A stretch of 32,272 nt of DNA, taken from Candidatus Dadabacteria bacterium. GTDB lineage: Bacteria > Desulfobacterota_D > UBA1144 > Nemesobacterales > Mycalebacteriaceae. The notes under the pieces were generated by a model. The model was not told the DNA's origin. It made no database searches and saw nothing but the letters and a program-made list of their open reading frames with translations. A program made the position numbers and the translations under genes. The stretch covers positions 1 to 32,272 of the forward strand of contig JAPOUR010000005.1 in NCBI GenBank assembly GCA_026708565.1, read 5' to 3'. Below are positions 1 to 7,772 of this stretch, one piece after another (the stretch's first letter is position 1; every line of letters starts with the position of its first letter).

Positions 1-39
1 AAGGTGCGGCTTGCCTCTCTCAAATTTCGCTTTGGACAT
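1..39 (-). CDS. tuf: Elongation factor Tu, N-terminal 13 codons only (partial)
   Basis: The reverse strand opens with ATG at 39 and reads MSKAKFERGKPHL before the window ends. This matches the conserved start of EF-Tu (MSKAKFERTKPHxNVGT...), the GTPase that carries aminoacyl-tRNA to the ribosome. A strong Shine-Dalgarno (AGGAGG) lies about 8 nt upstream. It follows four tRNA genes in the order Thr-Tyr-Gly-Thr, the same context as E. coli tufB, which supports the call despite the short visible length. Probably co-transcribed with the tRNAs from the promoter at 517-544. Confidence 0.88.
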   Translation of the reverse strand, partial: MSKAKFERGKPHL

Positions 40-93
40 CTTTTATCCCTCCTTTGTCACGAAAAGAATGTTTAAAGACGGTCAGATTTTCAC

Positions 94-166
<73 letters not shown>

Positions 167-179
167 AGTGTCGCTTGCC

Positions 180-253
180 AGCGGGAGACGGGACTCGAAC
201 CCGCGACCCTCAGCTTGGAAGGCTGATGCTCTAGCCAACTGAGCTACTCCCGC
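180..253 (-). tRNA. tRNA-Gly (anticodon TCC)
   Basis: The 74-nt reverse-strand cloverleaf has acceptor GCGGGAG pairing with CTCCCGC, anticodon loop CTTCCAA (TCC) and T-loop GGTTCGAGTCC. The discriminator is T, and CCA is not encoded. It lies 13 nt from the next tRNA, so both are processed from one precursor. Confidence 0.95.
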
Positions 254-269
254 AAATTGCCCGAGCCTT

Positions 270-352
270 TGGGGAGAGTAGGATTCGAACCCACGTAGGC
301 TCACGCCGGCAGATTTACAGTCTGCTGCTTTTGACCGCTCAGCCATCTCCCC
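270..352 (-). tRNA. tRNA-Tyr (anticodon GTA)
   Basis: An 83-nt class II tRNA with a long variable arm. Acceptor GGGGAGA pairs with TCTCCCC, the anticodon loop is CTGTAAA (GTA) and the T-loop is GGTTCGAATCC. The discriminator is A, and CCA is not encoded. Confidence 0.95.
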
Positions 353-402
353 TTGTCTATCACGCGCAACAAACATAACAAAAACCCTCCGCAAGCTCGG
401 AC

Positions 403-475
403 AGCTGGCGAAGGGATTCGAACCCCCGACCTGCTGATTACAAATCAGCTGCTCTGCCAACTGAGCTACGCCAGC
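403..475 (-). tRNA. tRNA-Thr (anticodon TGT)
   Basis: The 73-nt cloverleaf has acceptor GCTGGCG pairing with CGCCAGC, anticodon loop TTTGTAA (TGT, reads ACA/ACG) and T-loop GGTTCGAATCC. CCA is not encoded. It is the first tRNA of the operon; the predicted transcription start is about 35 nt upstream. Confidence 0.95.
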
Positions 476-516
476 GGTAAGACTTCTAAATTCAAACACT
501 ACCGACCAAGGCGCGA

Positions 517-544
517 ATTATATACAAAAGAGAATCTGTGTCAA
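517..544 (-). promoter_or_regulatory. Consensus sigma70 promoter of the tRNA-tuf operon
   Basis: On the reverse strand a perfect -35 TTGACA (539-544) and a perfect -10 TATAAT (517-522) are separated by 16 bp. The discriminator that follows is GC-rich (TTCGCGCC), the type known to make stable-RNA promoters sensitive to ppGpp. The promoter begins 12 bp after the fabZ stop. Confidence 0.85.
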
Positions 545-555
545 ATCAAAACCGG

Positions 556-996
556 TCAGACAAAAGATGCCGTTATGGAAGCGTCGGCAACTTTCAGCCC
601 GTCCGCGGTCGCACGACCGGCAAACACCATGATTCTGCCCCTTTTCCTCTCAAGGCTTACCGAAAGAGTCAGTTGCTCTCCCGGCGGCACGGGTTTGCGA
701 AAGCGGCAACTGTCAAGTCCCATCAGATAGGCGTTTGAAAACCCCTGCTCTTTTATCTCCTCCGCAAAAGAAGCGCCGATAAGCACCCCGCCCGCCTGAG
801 CAAGCGCTTCCGTGATGACCACGCCGGGAACAATGGGGTTTCCCGGAAAATGCCCCTGAAAGAAAAACTCATCAGGACTGAAGGTTTTCAGGGCGCTTAT
901 GCTCACCCCCCTTTCCATCCCGGCGACACTGTCCAGAAACAAAAAAGGCTCTCTGTGCGGGATGAACTCTTTGATCTGTTCTTTGTCAAAGACCAC
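556..996 (-). CDS. fabZ: 3-hydroxyacyl-[acyl-carrier-protein] dehydratase FabZ
   Basis: Cytoplasmic hot-dog-fold enzyme that dehydrates 3-hydroxyacyl-ACP to trans-2-enoyl-ACP in type II fatty-acid synthesis. The 146-aa length is normal for FabZ. The active-site segment GHFPGNPIVPG gives catalytic His49, and TEALAQAGG gives Glu63. The N-terminal IPHREPFLFLD segment is also typical. The start is GTG at 996, two bases after the ompH stop; no clear Shine-Dalgarno is visible and an in-frame stop lies just upstream, so translational coupling to ompH is likely. In many proteobacteria lpxD lies between ompH and fabZ and lpxA follows fabZ; both are absent here. It is the last gene of the lysS operon. 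Confidence 0.95.
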   Translation of the reverse strand: MVFDKEQIKEFIPHREPFLFLDSVAGMERGVSISALKTFSPDEFFFQGHFPGNPIVPGVVITEALAQAGGVLIGASFAEEIKEQGFSNAYLMGLDSCRFRKPVPPGEQLTLSVSLERKRGRIMVFAGRATADGLKVADASITASFV

Positions 997-998
997 TT

Positions 999-1544
999 TC
1001 AGTATTTACGGTCATGCAGTTCTATGACCTTCTCTGTTATGTCAACGCCGTCAGAGACAAACAGCACGCCGGACTTGGCAAGTATGACTGAGTAGCCCTC
1101 CGCCTTCCCGATTTCATTGACAACATTCTGTATTTCCTTGGAAAACTTCAGCCTCATATCTTCCTGATTCCTTCTTAGGTCATCGGAAAAATCCTCTCTT
1201 TCACGGACAAGTTGCTTCTTGGTGGACTCAAGTTCCTTGCTTTTCTGTTTGAGGGTGTCCTCGTTCATTACGGAGAGGTTCTTTGTGAGTTCCTTTTCCA
1301 TTCTCTCGAATCGCCTGCTTTTCTCGTCAAGGATTTGTTGCTTTTTCTTGAACTCTTTTTCAAAAGACTCTCGCGCCTTTTTGCCGGCTTTGGACTGCAG
1401 AAGAACCCGCTGTATGTCAACTATTGCAACGCGTCCCTGTTGTTGCGCGTCCGCCGGGGCGCAAAGCGCAAAGGACGAGAATATCAGCGCGGCCGCCGCA
1501 AGCGGCAGACTGAAAAAATTGAAACCGGAAATGTTTCGTTTCAT
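999..1544 (-). CDS. ompH: OmpH/Skp-family periplasmic chaperone
   Basis: 181 aa. The N-terminal signal peptide has basic MKRN, a hydrophobic core and a probable cleavage near CAPADA-QQQ (about residue 33). The mature protein begins with the typical beta strand GRVAIVDIQRVL, followed by a long charged coiled coil (about residues 55-135, rich in K/E/R/Q) and a C-terminal beta segment with GYSVILAKSGVLFV. Known Skp trimers hold unfolded outer-membrane proteins in the periplasm and deliver them to BamA, encoded 29 bp upstream. The ATG at 1544 has a good Shine-Dalgarno (AAGGAG). The hydrophobic-core and coiled-coil assignments are by eye. Confidence 0.93.
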   Translation of the reverse strand: MKRNISGFNFFSLPLAAAALIFSSFALCAPADAQQQGRVAIVDIQRVLLQSKAGKKARESFEKEFKKKQQILDEKSRRFERMEKELTKNLSVMNEDTLKQKSKELESTKKQLVREREDFSDDLRRNQEDMRLKFSKEIQNVVNEIGKAEGYSVILAKSGVLFVSDGVDITEKVIELHDRKY

Positions 1545-1573
1545 GTTGTTTTACTCCTTTCTCAGAGGCTGCG

Positions 1574-3853
1574 TCAGAATGCGGCTCCTATTGAGAAGTT
1601 GACTTGCCTTCTCTCTTCAAAGGGCCGCCTGTCTATCGGATAGCCTACCTCAATCTTGACCAGACCCAAAGGTGAGCGCCACCAGAACCCGTAACCAAAA
1701 TCCTTCCGGAGATTGGACGGATTGACGGAAAGCGGCTCTCCCCTGCCAGAGTCAAAGACATTGCCCATATTGTAGAATAAAACTCCGTATATACCAAGAG
1801 GTTTTAAGAGCGGCACTATAAGGTCGTTCTTGGCGTAAATTCTCTCCGTTCCGCCCCCGCCGCCAACGGTCAACTCCCTGTAATCAAACCCCCTGAGGTC
1901 CGAAGCTCCTCCCAGGTAGAGCAGTTCATCAACCGCGTGTGAATTGCCCTCCCCGCGGAGGAACACCCTGTCATACCTTATCTTCATGGCGAAAAAAGCC
2001 CCTTTGAAGACCGGTATCCACATGTTTGTTTCAAACACCAGTTTGCTCAAGTCAGTGTCGCCGCCGAAGGGGCCGGAGTGTTCGTAAAGCAGTATCGTCC
2101 TGTAACCGCTGGTCGGAAACTGGTAGTTGTCGCGGTTATCCCAGCTGATGTCCGCCCCTATGCCGCTTATGATTCCGGTTGACTCCACAATGCCCTGTTG
2201 TTGCGCGGCCTCGGAGGGGTTGGATATCTCAAGATTTTCCCACCGGTAGTAAACGCGCCCCCAGAGTTGTCTGTAGAGAGACTTTCCTATGCCGATTGTG
2301 GTTCCGGTGGTCAGCGAGTCATAGTCCACATAGTCTCTCTCAACCCGGGCGAGGGAGAGGTCAAAAGTCCAGTCGGTGTCAAAGAAGTTTCTGTCGCTGT
2401 ATCTGAGGCTGTAAGTGTCCGTGATATTGCCGAAGTTTGCGCTGGCCTCCACGGTTTTGCCTGTGCCGAAAAGGTTTGCTTCTCTGATTGAACCGAAGAA
2501 GATGAAATCTTCAACGGAACTTATGCCCGCGCCCAGATTGAATTGCGCCGTTGACGCCTCGCTCAGGGTGATGTCCACGTCAAGTTCGTTCTCCCTGTCT
2601 TTTGACAACTCGTTCGTCACTTGAAGGGAGTCCGGGTCAAAAAATCCCAGACGACCGACAAGGGGTCTGATAGCCGCAATATCCCCCGACTTGTAAATGT
2701 CGCCTTCAACTATGGGAATCTGCCGCCTTATCACTTTGTCCACGGTTTTGTCATTGCCTAAAATGTTTATCCTGCCTATGCGGAAAACCCCGCCTTTCTC
2801 AATGGTGAACAAGACGGCCACTCCCGGTTTGCCGTCTTCGGTGGTTTGCTTCGTTACAGACGGCTCAACGTTGACATTGGCGTAACCCTGATTGGTGTAA
2901 AGAGCGGTGAGGAAATTGATGGCGGATGTCATCTTGCCGTTTCCGTAGGGCTCGCCCTTCTTTAGCGCTATCTTGTAGAGAACCTCATCCCTGTTCACTT
3001 CCGGCGGCGCGGAGTCCAGCCCGTCAAACAATATGTCGGCCACAAAATACTTTTCCCCCTCCTGAACATTGAACAGAACGGCATAGGATTTCTCTTCCTC
3101 GTTATATTCAATCTGAGGAGTGGACACCTTCACATCCAGATACCCCTCGCCGAGATAAGCGAACTTTATGCGCTCGGTGTCTTTTTCCACCTCTTCCAGT
3201 ATAAAGAGCCCTCTCTGCCCCAAAGAGTAAAAACGGCGCGGCGAACTGAATATCCGTTTTTTGAGGGTCTTGGTTTTGATATCTTCATTGCCCGATATCC
3301 GCACCGATGAAATGGTGTCTCTGGGACCTTCCTTCACCTTGTATGTAACGTTTATACCGGCGTCCGCTTCGGGCTCAATGTTGTATGAAACCTCCGCCCC
3401 GCTGTGGCCCTTGGCGGCATACAGTTGCCTTATTCTCTTTGAGCCCTCATGGAGATCTCCCGTGCCGACCATTGTGTTTTCTTTAATGCCGACCCCTTCC
3501 TCAAGGTCGCTGTCCTCAATTTTTTTGTTTCCACTGAAAGACAGGTCAACAAGCACCGGATTTTCCAACAGGTTATAAGTAAGCGCCACACCCGAGGGCA
3601 GGGTCTCTTTCTCCACCGAGATGTCGTAAAACTTTCCCGTGGCATACAGTTTTCTGATGTCTTCCGCGACCTTGTCCTCATCGTACGGCGCTCCGGCCCT
3701 TTGAGAAACAACCGTCTCCACAAAGTCATCCGTTATTCTGCTGTTGCCCTCAATGCGTAATTGCGAGACAACAACCTCTTCCTGAGCCGCGACCGGGGCG
3801 GCAAAAAACAGCGCGACCCCGCAGAGAATAAGCAAGATTGCCCTGTTAAGCAT
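1574..3853 (-). CDS. bamA: Outer-membrane protein assembly factor BamA
   Basis: 759 aa from the chosen ATG at 3853; an in-frame GTG at 3868 is less likely because MLNRAILLILCG starts a proper signal peptide (cleavage near APVAAQ). Five POTRA domains follow (about 27-100, 101-180, 181-272, 273-362 and 363-441), each with the strand-helix-helix-strand pattern (for example LRIEGNSRI, INILGNDKTV). The C-terminal 16-strand barrel (about 442-759) contains the loop-6 motif in the form LRGF (family VRGF) and ends in Phe (SIGAAF), the recognition signal for outer-membrane proteins. BamA folds and inserts beta-barrel proteins, so all three large adhesins in this window probably depend on it. Its start overlaps the lolD stop by 8 nt. 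Confidence 0.96.
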   Translation of the reverse strand: MLNRAILLILCGVALFFAAPVAAQEEVVVSQLRIEGNSRITDDFVETVVSQRAGAPYDEDKVAEDIRKLYATGKFYDISVEKETLPSGVALTYNLLENPVLVDLSFSGNKKIEDSDLEEGVGIKENTMVGTGDLHEGSKRIRQLYAAKGHSGAEVSYNIEPEADAGINVTYKVKEGPRDTISSVRISGNEDIKTKTLKKRIFSSPRRFYSLGQRGLFILEEVEKDTERIKFAYLGEGYLDVKVSTPQIEYNEEEKSYAVLFNVQEGEKYFVADILFDGLDSAPPEVNRDEVLYKIALKKGEPYGNGKMTSAINFLTALYTNQGYANVNVEPSVTKQTTEDGKPGVAVLFTIEKGGVFRIGRINILGNDKTVDKVIRRQIPIVEGDIYKSGDIAAIRPLVGRLGFFDPDSLQVTNELSKDRENELDVDITLSEASTAQFNLGAGISSVEDFIFFGSIREANLFGTGKTVEASANFGNITDTYSLRYSDRNFFDTDWTFDLSLARVERDYVDYDSLTTGTTIGIGKSLYRQLWGRVYYRWENLEISNPSEAAQQQGIVESTGIISGIGADISWDNRDNYQFPTSGYRTILLYEHSGPFGGDTDLSKLVFETNMWIPVFKGAFFAMKIRYDRVFLRGEGNSHAVDELLYLGGASDLRGFDYRELTVGGGGGTERIYAKNDLIVPLLKPLGIYGVLFYNMGNVFDSGRGEPLSVNPSNLRKDFGYGFWWRSPLGLVKIEVGYPIDRRPFEERRQVNFSIGAAF

Positions 3854-4520
3854 CGGCAACCCCGCCACCGCTTACAACAACTGTTCTGTCAAACATTCCG
3901 GATAGTTCCCCGCTGTGAGTTGCCACAACAAGTGCCGCGCCCGTTTTATCCCTTGCCGAAAGCATCACCCGCGCCACCGTGTCCGATGTTTTCGGGTCCA
4001 GATTTCCCGTGGGCTCATCGGCAAAAACCACATCGGGCTCGCAAACAAGCGCGCGCGCTATTGCAACCCTCTGCCTCTGCCCCGCGGAAAGTTCGCCCGG
4101 AAGCCTGCCGGACAAGCCCTCAAGTTCCATAAGGGCTAACATCTCACGCGCCTTTTCACGGGAGCGGGCTTTGGTGAGCCCTGATATGAGGCCGGGCATT
4201 GCCGCATTTTCAAGGGCGGTGAACTCGTCAAGCAGGTTATGGGATTGGAAAACAAAGCCCATTCTTCTCCTGAGCCGGGCGCCCCGGTCACCGCCCGCCG
4301 CCGCATAGGGCTCGCCCTCAAAAAACAACTCCCCGCGGGTGGGGGCTTCAAGAGCGCCGAGCATGTTCAGCAGGGTTGTTTTTCCCGACCCGGATTTGCC
4401 GTTTATGGCAACGCTCTCGCCATGGGCGACAACAAAGTCCGGAACGCAGACGGCTCTGACCGAACCGCCGCCGCCCGCATACTCTTTCTCCAGATTTTTC
4501 GCCTCTATAAGCGTGCTCAT
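3846..4520 (-). CDS. lolD: Lipoprotein-releasing ABC transporter ATP-binding protein LolD
   Basis: 224 aa from the ATG at 4520, which overlaps the lolC stop as TGATG; a longer in-frame start at 4592 would run into lolC and is rejected. It has Walker A GKSGSGKTT (41-49), signature LSAGQRQRVAIARAL, Walker B VVFADEPTGNLD and the switch His in VVATHS. This is the MacB/LolD type of ABC ATPase. With the LolC-type permease it releases outer-membrane lipoproteins from the inner membrane to LolA. A MacB-like or FtsE-like role cannot be excluded from sequence alone, but the lolC-lolD-bamA context favours LolD. Confidence 0.93.
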   Translation of the reverse strand: MSTLIEAKNLEKEYAGGGGSVRAVCVPDFVVAHGESVAINGKSGSGKTTLLNMLGALEAPTRGELFFEGEPYAAAGGDRGARLRRRMGFVFQSHNLLDEFTALENAAMPGLISGLTKARSREKAREMLALMELEGLSGRLPGELSAGQRQRVAIARALVCEPDVVFADEPTGNLDPKTSDTVARVMLSARDKTGAALVVATHSGELSGMFDRTVVVSGGGVADA

Positions 4521-5770
4521 CAAACCTTCAACTTTGCGGCGGGGTTGCCGGAACGCGCGCAATACGCCGGGTAAAAGGCGGATATAACGCAAAGCAACTG
4601 ACTCGCTACTCCAATGATGAAGAAATACAGGGGTTCTATAGTAACAGGGAATTTTGATATTCCATAAACATCGGGGTCAAACGGAATGAGACCCGCGACC
4701 GCCTGACTGTCGGCAAGCAGGTAACACACAAAGAGCGAGGCCGCAGTTCCGGCAAATGTCCCCGCAAATCCGAGCGCGGCCCCCATGATAACAAACACCG
4801 CTCCAACCTGCCGACCCGTTGCGCCTGCGGCGCGCAGTATCGCTATGTCCCTGCTCTTTTCAATCATCATCATAAGAAGGGCGCTCATCACGCTCAGCGA
4901 GGCAACCACCACTATAAAGCCCAGAAAAACCGTGATGCCTAATTTCTCCAGACGAATGGCGGAGAAGAGACGCGCGTTTGCCTCCTGCCAGCTTTGCGCG
5001 ACAAACGGGAAGCCGAGCGCATTCCCAACCGCCCCCGCCGTCATATCCGCTTTCATCGGGTCTTCAACCAGAACTTCAAAAGAGACCGGCGCGGAGTGTT
5101 CAAAAAACCTGTTGGCATCCTCTATATGAACATAAGATGCGGCCGAATCAAACTGGGCGAGGCCGTATTTGAAAATCCCCGCAACGCGCATGTTTTCCGT
5201 TCTCAAGTGTTTCCGTAGATTTCCACCGATTGGTTTTTGCGTATTGCGCGGGGAAACAAAGGTGACAACATCCCCCTCCGCCACGCCAAGGGATTCCGCA
5301 AGCGAGCGGCCAAGCAGTATGGGGGTTTCCCCCTGAATGACACTCCCGTGCTCAAGTAGCGGAAATACCCGCCCGCCCGTTTCGGGAACTCGCGCCGGAG
5401 TTGTGCCGGAGTGCGTGGCCGGGTCAACTCCCGTTACGCTTGTCCACCGGGATGATGTCTGTGAAATCAGCAGCCCCATTCCGTAAACAACCGCAGACGC
5501 GCTTCCAACTCCGGGGATCGCCTCTATTTTTTCCGCAACCCGCGCTGCGGGCTCCGTATTGCCGCCGTAACTTGAAACAAGCACGTGGGGGGATGCCCCC
5601 AAGATGGTCTTGCTGAGTTCGGTTTGAAATCCCGACATCACGGCAAGCACCGTATTGAGCGAGAAAACGCCCACGCTTATCCCGAAAACGGATATGACGG
5701 CGGTGGACAGCACCGCCCCGGCTTTTTTTTGCAAACGCAGATATCTGAACGCAACCAGAAACTCAAACAT
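4520..5770 (-). CDS. lolC: Lipoprotein-releasing ABC transporter permease, LolC/LolE family
   Basis: 416 aa with FtsX/MacB-like topology. There is one N-terminal membrane segment (about 18-45), then a large periplasmic domain (about 46-265), then three C-terminal membrane segments (about 272-300, 318-350 and 375-405). The cytoplasmic loop EKSRDIAILRAAGAT is the coupling-helix motif of this family. There is a single LolC/E gene, so a homodimeric permease working with LolD is likely, as in many non-enteric bacteria. The ATG at 5770 directly abuts the lysS TAA (no spacer), so translation is probably coupled. Confidence 0.92.
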   Translation of the reverse strand: MFEFLVAFRYLRLQKKAGAVLSTAVISVFGISVGVFSLNTVLAVMSGFQTELSKTILGASPHVLVSSYGGNTEPAARVAEKIEAIPGVGSASAVVYGMGLLISQTSSRWTSVTGVDPATHSGTTPARVPETGGRVFPLLEHGSVIQGETPILLGRSLAESLGVAEGDVVTFVSPRNTQKPIGGNLRKHLRTENMRVAGIFKYGLAQFDSAASYVHIEDANRFFEHSAPVSFEVLVEDPMKADMTAGAVGNALGFPFVAQSWQEANARLFSAIRLEKLGITVFLGFIVVVASLSVMSALLMMMIEKSRDIAILRAAGATGRQVGAVFVIMGAALGFAGTFAGTAASLFVCYLLADSQAVAGLIPFDPDVYGISKFPVTIEPLYFFIIGVASQLLCVISAFYPAYCARSGNPAAKLKV

Positions 5771-7240
5771 TTAAGACGGTCTCATGTGGGGGAAGAACAA
5801 AACTTCCCTGATGGATGTTGAGCCGGTAAGGAGCATGACAAGGCGGTCTATGCCTATTCCCGCGCCCGCCGTGGGCGGCATCCCGTGCTCAAGGGCGGCG
5901 AGAAAATCCTCATCCGTGTCGTGAGACTCGTCATCCCCCTCTCTCTTTCTTTCGGCCTGAGCCGCAAACCTTTTTCTCTGCTCTTCGGGGTCGTTCAACT
6001 CCGAAAAAGCGTTGGCTATTTCCCATCCGTTTACATACAACTCAAACCTGTCGGCGATTTCCGGCCTTGAGTCGGACGCGCGCGCAAGGGGTGAAACATC
6101 CAGCGGAAAGCCGAACACAAACGCGGGATCTTTTAACTTTGCGGCAACGGTCTCCTCAAAGATTCCCGCAATTGCTTTGCCTCTCACATTGTCGTGCCCC
6201 ACGCCGAGCGCGTCCGCTTCCTTGAACAGCGCGGCGTCATCCGACAATATGCCCTCGCCGTATTTTTCCCGCAGAGAGTCGTGAATGTCTATCCTCTTCC
6301 ACGGCGGGGTAAAGTCCAGTTCGTTCCCGTCAAAACTTATCTTCATTCCTCCGCTGACGGCGGAGACAAGAGCGGGCAGCATCTCCTCCATAATTGCCAT
6401 CATGTCGCCGTAGTCGGCGTATGCCTGATAAAACTCAACCATGGTAAATTCGGGGTTGTGCCTTGTTGAAACGCCCTCGTTTCTGAAAACTCTGCCTATC
6501 TCATACACCCTCTCCAGCCCTCCGATGACAAGGCGTTTCAAGTAAAGTTCCGGCGCGACTCTCAGGAAAAGGTCCATGCCGAGGGCGTTGTGGTGTGTTA
6601 CAAACGGCCGCGCCGCAGCGCCTCCCGCAACCGGATGCAGCACAGGGGTCTCCACTTCAAGAAAGCCTCTTTCGTCCAGAAACTTCCTGATGAACCTTAT
6701 GCACGCCGACCGCAGAACAAAAGTCTCTTTTACGCCGGGATTGGCTATTAAGTCCAGATAACGTTTTCTGAATCTGGTCTCAACCTGTTTGAGCCCGTGC
6801 CATTTTTCCGGCAGCGGGCGGAGGGCTTTTGTCAGTAGCGCGGCGTCTTCCGCTTTGACGGTCAGTTCCCCGGTTCTTGTGGTGAACACTGAGCCCTCAA
6901 CCCCTGCGAAATCGCCGGTGTCCAAGTGTTTCTGCACGGTTTCAAACCCGTTTTCGGAGGTGTCCGACTTGCTTGCGTAGCACTGGATTTTCCCCGAAGA
7001 GTCAGCAACATCAAAGAACACGGATTTGCCGAAACTTCTTTTGGAAAGAACCCTGCCGGCAATGGAGAATTTTTCAGGCTTCTCCCCGTCTGCGGAAAGG
7101 ACATTCTCAATCAAAACGGATGGCTTGAAGGTGTTTGAGTAAGGGTTCGCGCCGCCGGAGCGAATCTCGCCCGCTTTGCGTTTTCTGAGTGTGTATTCGC
7201 TACTTTCTCCGCCGCCGGTTTCTTGCGGTTTGTCGCTCAT
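5771..7240 (-). CDS. lysS: Lysine--tRNA ligase, class II
   Basis: 489 aa from the ATG at 7240, which is preceded by a GGAG Shine-Dalgarno; a TTG at 7255 is rejected because it falls inside that ribosome site. An N-terminal OB-fold anticodon-binding domain (about 50-160) is followed by the class II catalytic core. The core shows motif 2 (FRNEGVSTRHNPEFTMVEFY) and motif 3 (GAGIGIDRLVMLLTG), and ends with FFPHMRP. It charges tRNA-Lys with lysine in the cytoplasm. It is the first gene of the operon leading into lolC-lolD-bamA-ompH-fabZ, an arrangement seen in deltaproteobacteria. Confidence 0.96.
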   Translation of the reverse strand: MSDKPQETGGGESSEYTLRKRKAGEIRSGGANPYSNTFKPSVLIENVLSADGEKPEKFSIAGRVLSKRSFGKSVFFDVADSSGKIQCYASKSDTSENGFETVQKHLDTGDFAGVEGSVFTTRTGELTVKAEDAALLTKALRPLPEKWHGLKQVETRFRKRYLDLIANPGVKETFVLRSACIRFIRKFLDERGFLEVETPVLHPVAGGAAARPFVTHHNALGMDLFLRVAPELYLKRLVIGGLERVYEIGRVFRNEGVSTRHNPEFTMVEFYQAYADYGDMMAIMEEMLPALVSAVSGGMKISFDGNELDFTPPWKRIDIHDSLREKYGEGILSDDAALFKEADALGVGHDNVRGKAIAGIFEETVAAKLKDPAFVFGFPLDVSPLARASDSRPEIADRFELYVNGWEIANAFSELNDPEEQRKRFAAQAERKREGDDESHDTDEDFLAALEHGMPPTAGAGIGIDRLVMLLTGSTSIREVLFFPHMRPS

Positions 7241-7267
7241 GCGTGGTAACTCCAAAGGAATGGCGAC

Positions 7268-7296
7268 ACTATACTTTTATTGGCGGTTTTTAACAA
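7268..7296 (-). promoter_or_regulatory. sigma70-type promoter of the lysS-lolCD-bamA-ompH-fabZ operon
   Basis: On the reverse strand -35 TTGTTA (7291-7296) and -10 TATAGT (7268-7273) are 17 bp apart. The expected start near 7261 gives a leader of about 20 nt before the lysS ATG. An 8-bp inverted repeat (ACAAGCGG at 7293-7300 and its complement at 7323-7330) overlaps the -35 and the hicB stop; its function is unknown. Confidence 0.7.
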
Positions 7297-7329
7297 GCGG
7301 CGGGGACAAACACCGGAGATGCCCGCTTG

Positions 7330-7548
7330 TCAGGCGTTCACTTCCACTTGAACAAAATCGCAATGCGGGGCGGGAGTCTGCTCGCCCTGCTCTTCCAAAC
7401 CTTCAAGGTGAAACTCTATCGCCTCTTGGATAAGAGAGAGGGCTTCCTCTTTTGTCTCTCCCGCCGCTATACATCCGGGAAGGTCGGGAACGAAAGCCCC
7501 GAAACCGGATTCGCCTCTTTCAAGGACAACTGTGTATTTCATTTTCAT
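7330..7548 (-). CDS. hicB: HicB-type antitoxin (short form)
   Basis: 72 aa. It matches the HicB/UPF0150 pseudo-RNase H fold: a KYTVVLERGESGFGAFVPDLPGC strand-turn segment, then the GETKEEALSLIQEAIEFHLEGL helix. Known HicB proteins block the HicA ribonuclease and often repress their own operon. This one ends after the RNase H-like domain, with no HTH or ribbon-helix-helix domain at the C-terminus, so DNA binding by HicB itself is doubtful. It starts four bases after hicA with an AAGAG ribosome site; Met3 is an alternative start. The last gene of the hicAB pair. Confidence 0.88.
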   Translation of the reverse strand: MKMKYTVVLERGESGFGAFVPDLPGCIAAGETKEEALSLIQEAIEFHLEGLEEQGEQTPAPHCDFVQVEVNA

Positions 7549-7552
7549 GCTC

Positions 7553-7738
7553 TTATTTTAACCCCGCTTGCCTCAAAGCGCTATTCAAAGTGCCTTTTGG
7601 AATGTCCACACCGGGCTTTCCCGACACGGTAACCGCCCCGGATTTGGTCGGGTGTTTATAATGTCTGTGGCTTCCCCGAACTCTCACTTGAAACCAGCCA
7701 TCTTCTTCAATCATCTTAATCAACTCCCTGACCTTCAT
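7553..7738 (-). CDS. hicA: HicA-type mRNA interferase toxin
   Basis: 61 aa with the HicA dsRBD-like fold. It has an N-terminal helix (KVRELIKMIEEDGW), the strand with catalytic His in GSHRHYKHP, and the closing VDIPKGTLNSALRQAGL segment. Known HicA toxins cleave mRNA independently of ribosomes and are neutralised by HicB, encoded next. The ATG at 7738 has no Shine-Dalgarno, and a perfect -10 hexamer ends 7 nt upstream, so the mRNA is probably leaderless. The gene lies 7 bp downstream of the MFS stop. Confidence 0.9.
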   Translation of the reverse strand: MKVRELIKMIEEDGWFQVRVRGSHRHYKHPTKSGAVTVSGKPGVDIPKGTLNSALRQAGLK

Positions 7739-7744
7739 TGAGAA

Positions 7745-7772
7745 ATTATATCAGTTTGGCATTGCGGGGCAA
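7745..7772 (-). promoter_or_regulatory. Probable hicAB promoter giving a leaderless mRNA
   Basis: Reverse strand: -35 TTGCCC (7767-7772), 16-bp spacer, perfect -10 TATAAT (7745-7750). The -10 overlaps the MFS stop codon. The expected start falls at or next to the A of the hicA ATG (7738). Confidence 0.6.

Noticed and set aside
7293-7330. Inverted repeat after hicB as a Rho-independent terminator
   Set aside because: The loop is 22 nt and no T-run follows on the minus strand; it more likely relates to the lysS promoter or is neutral.
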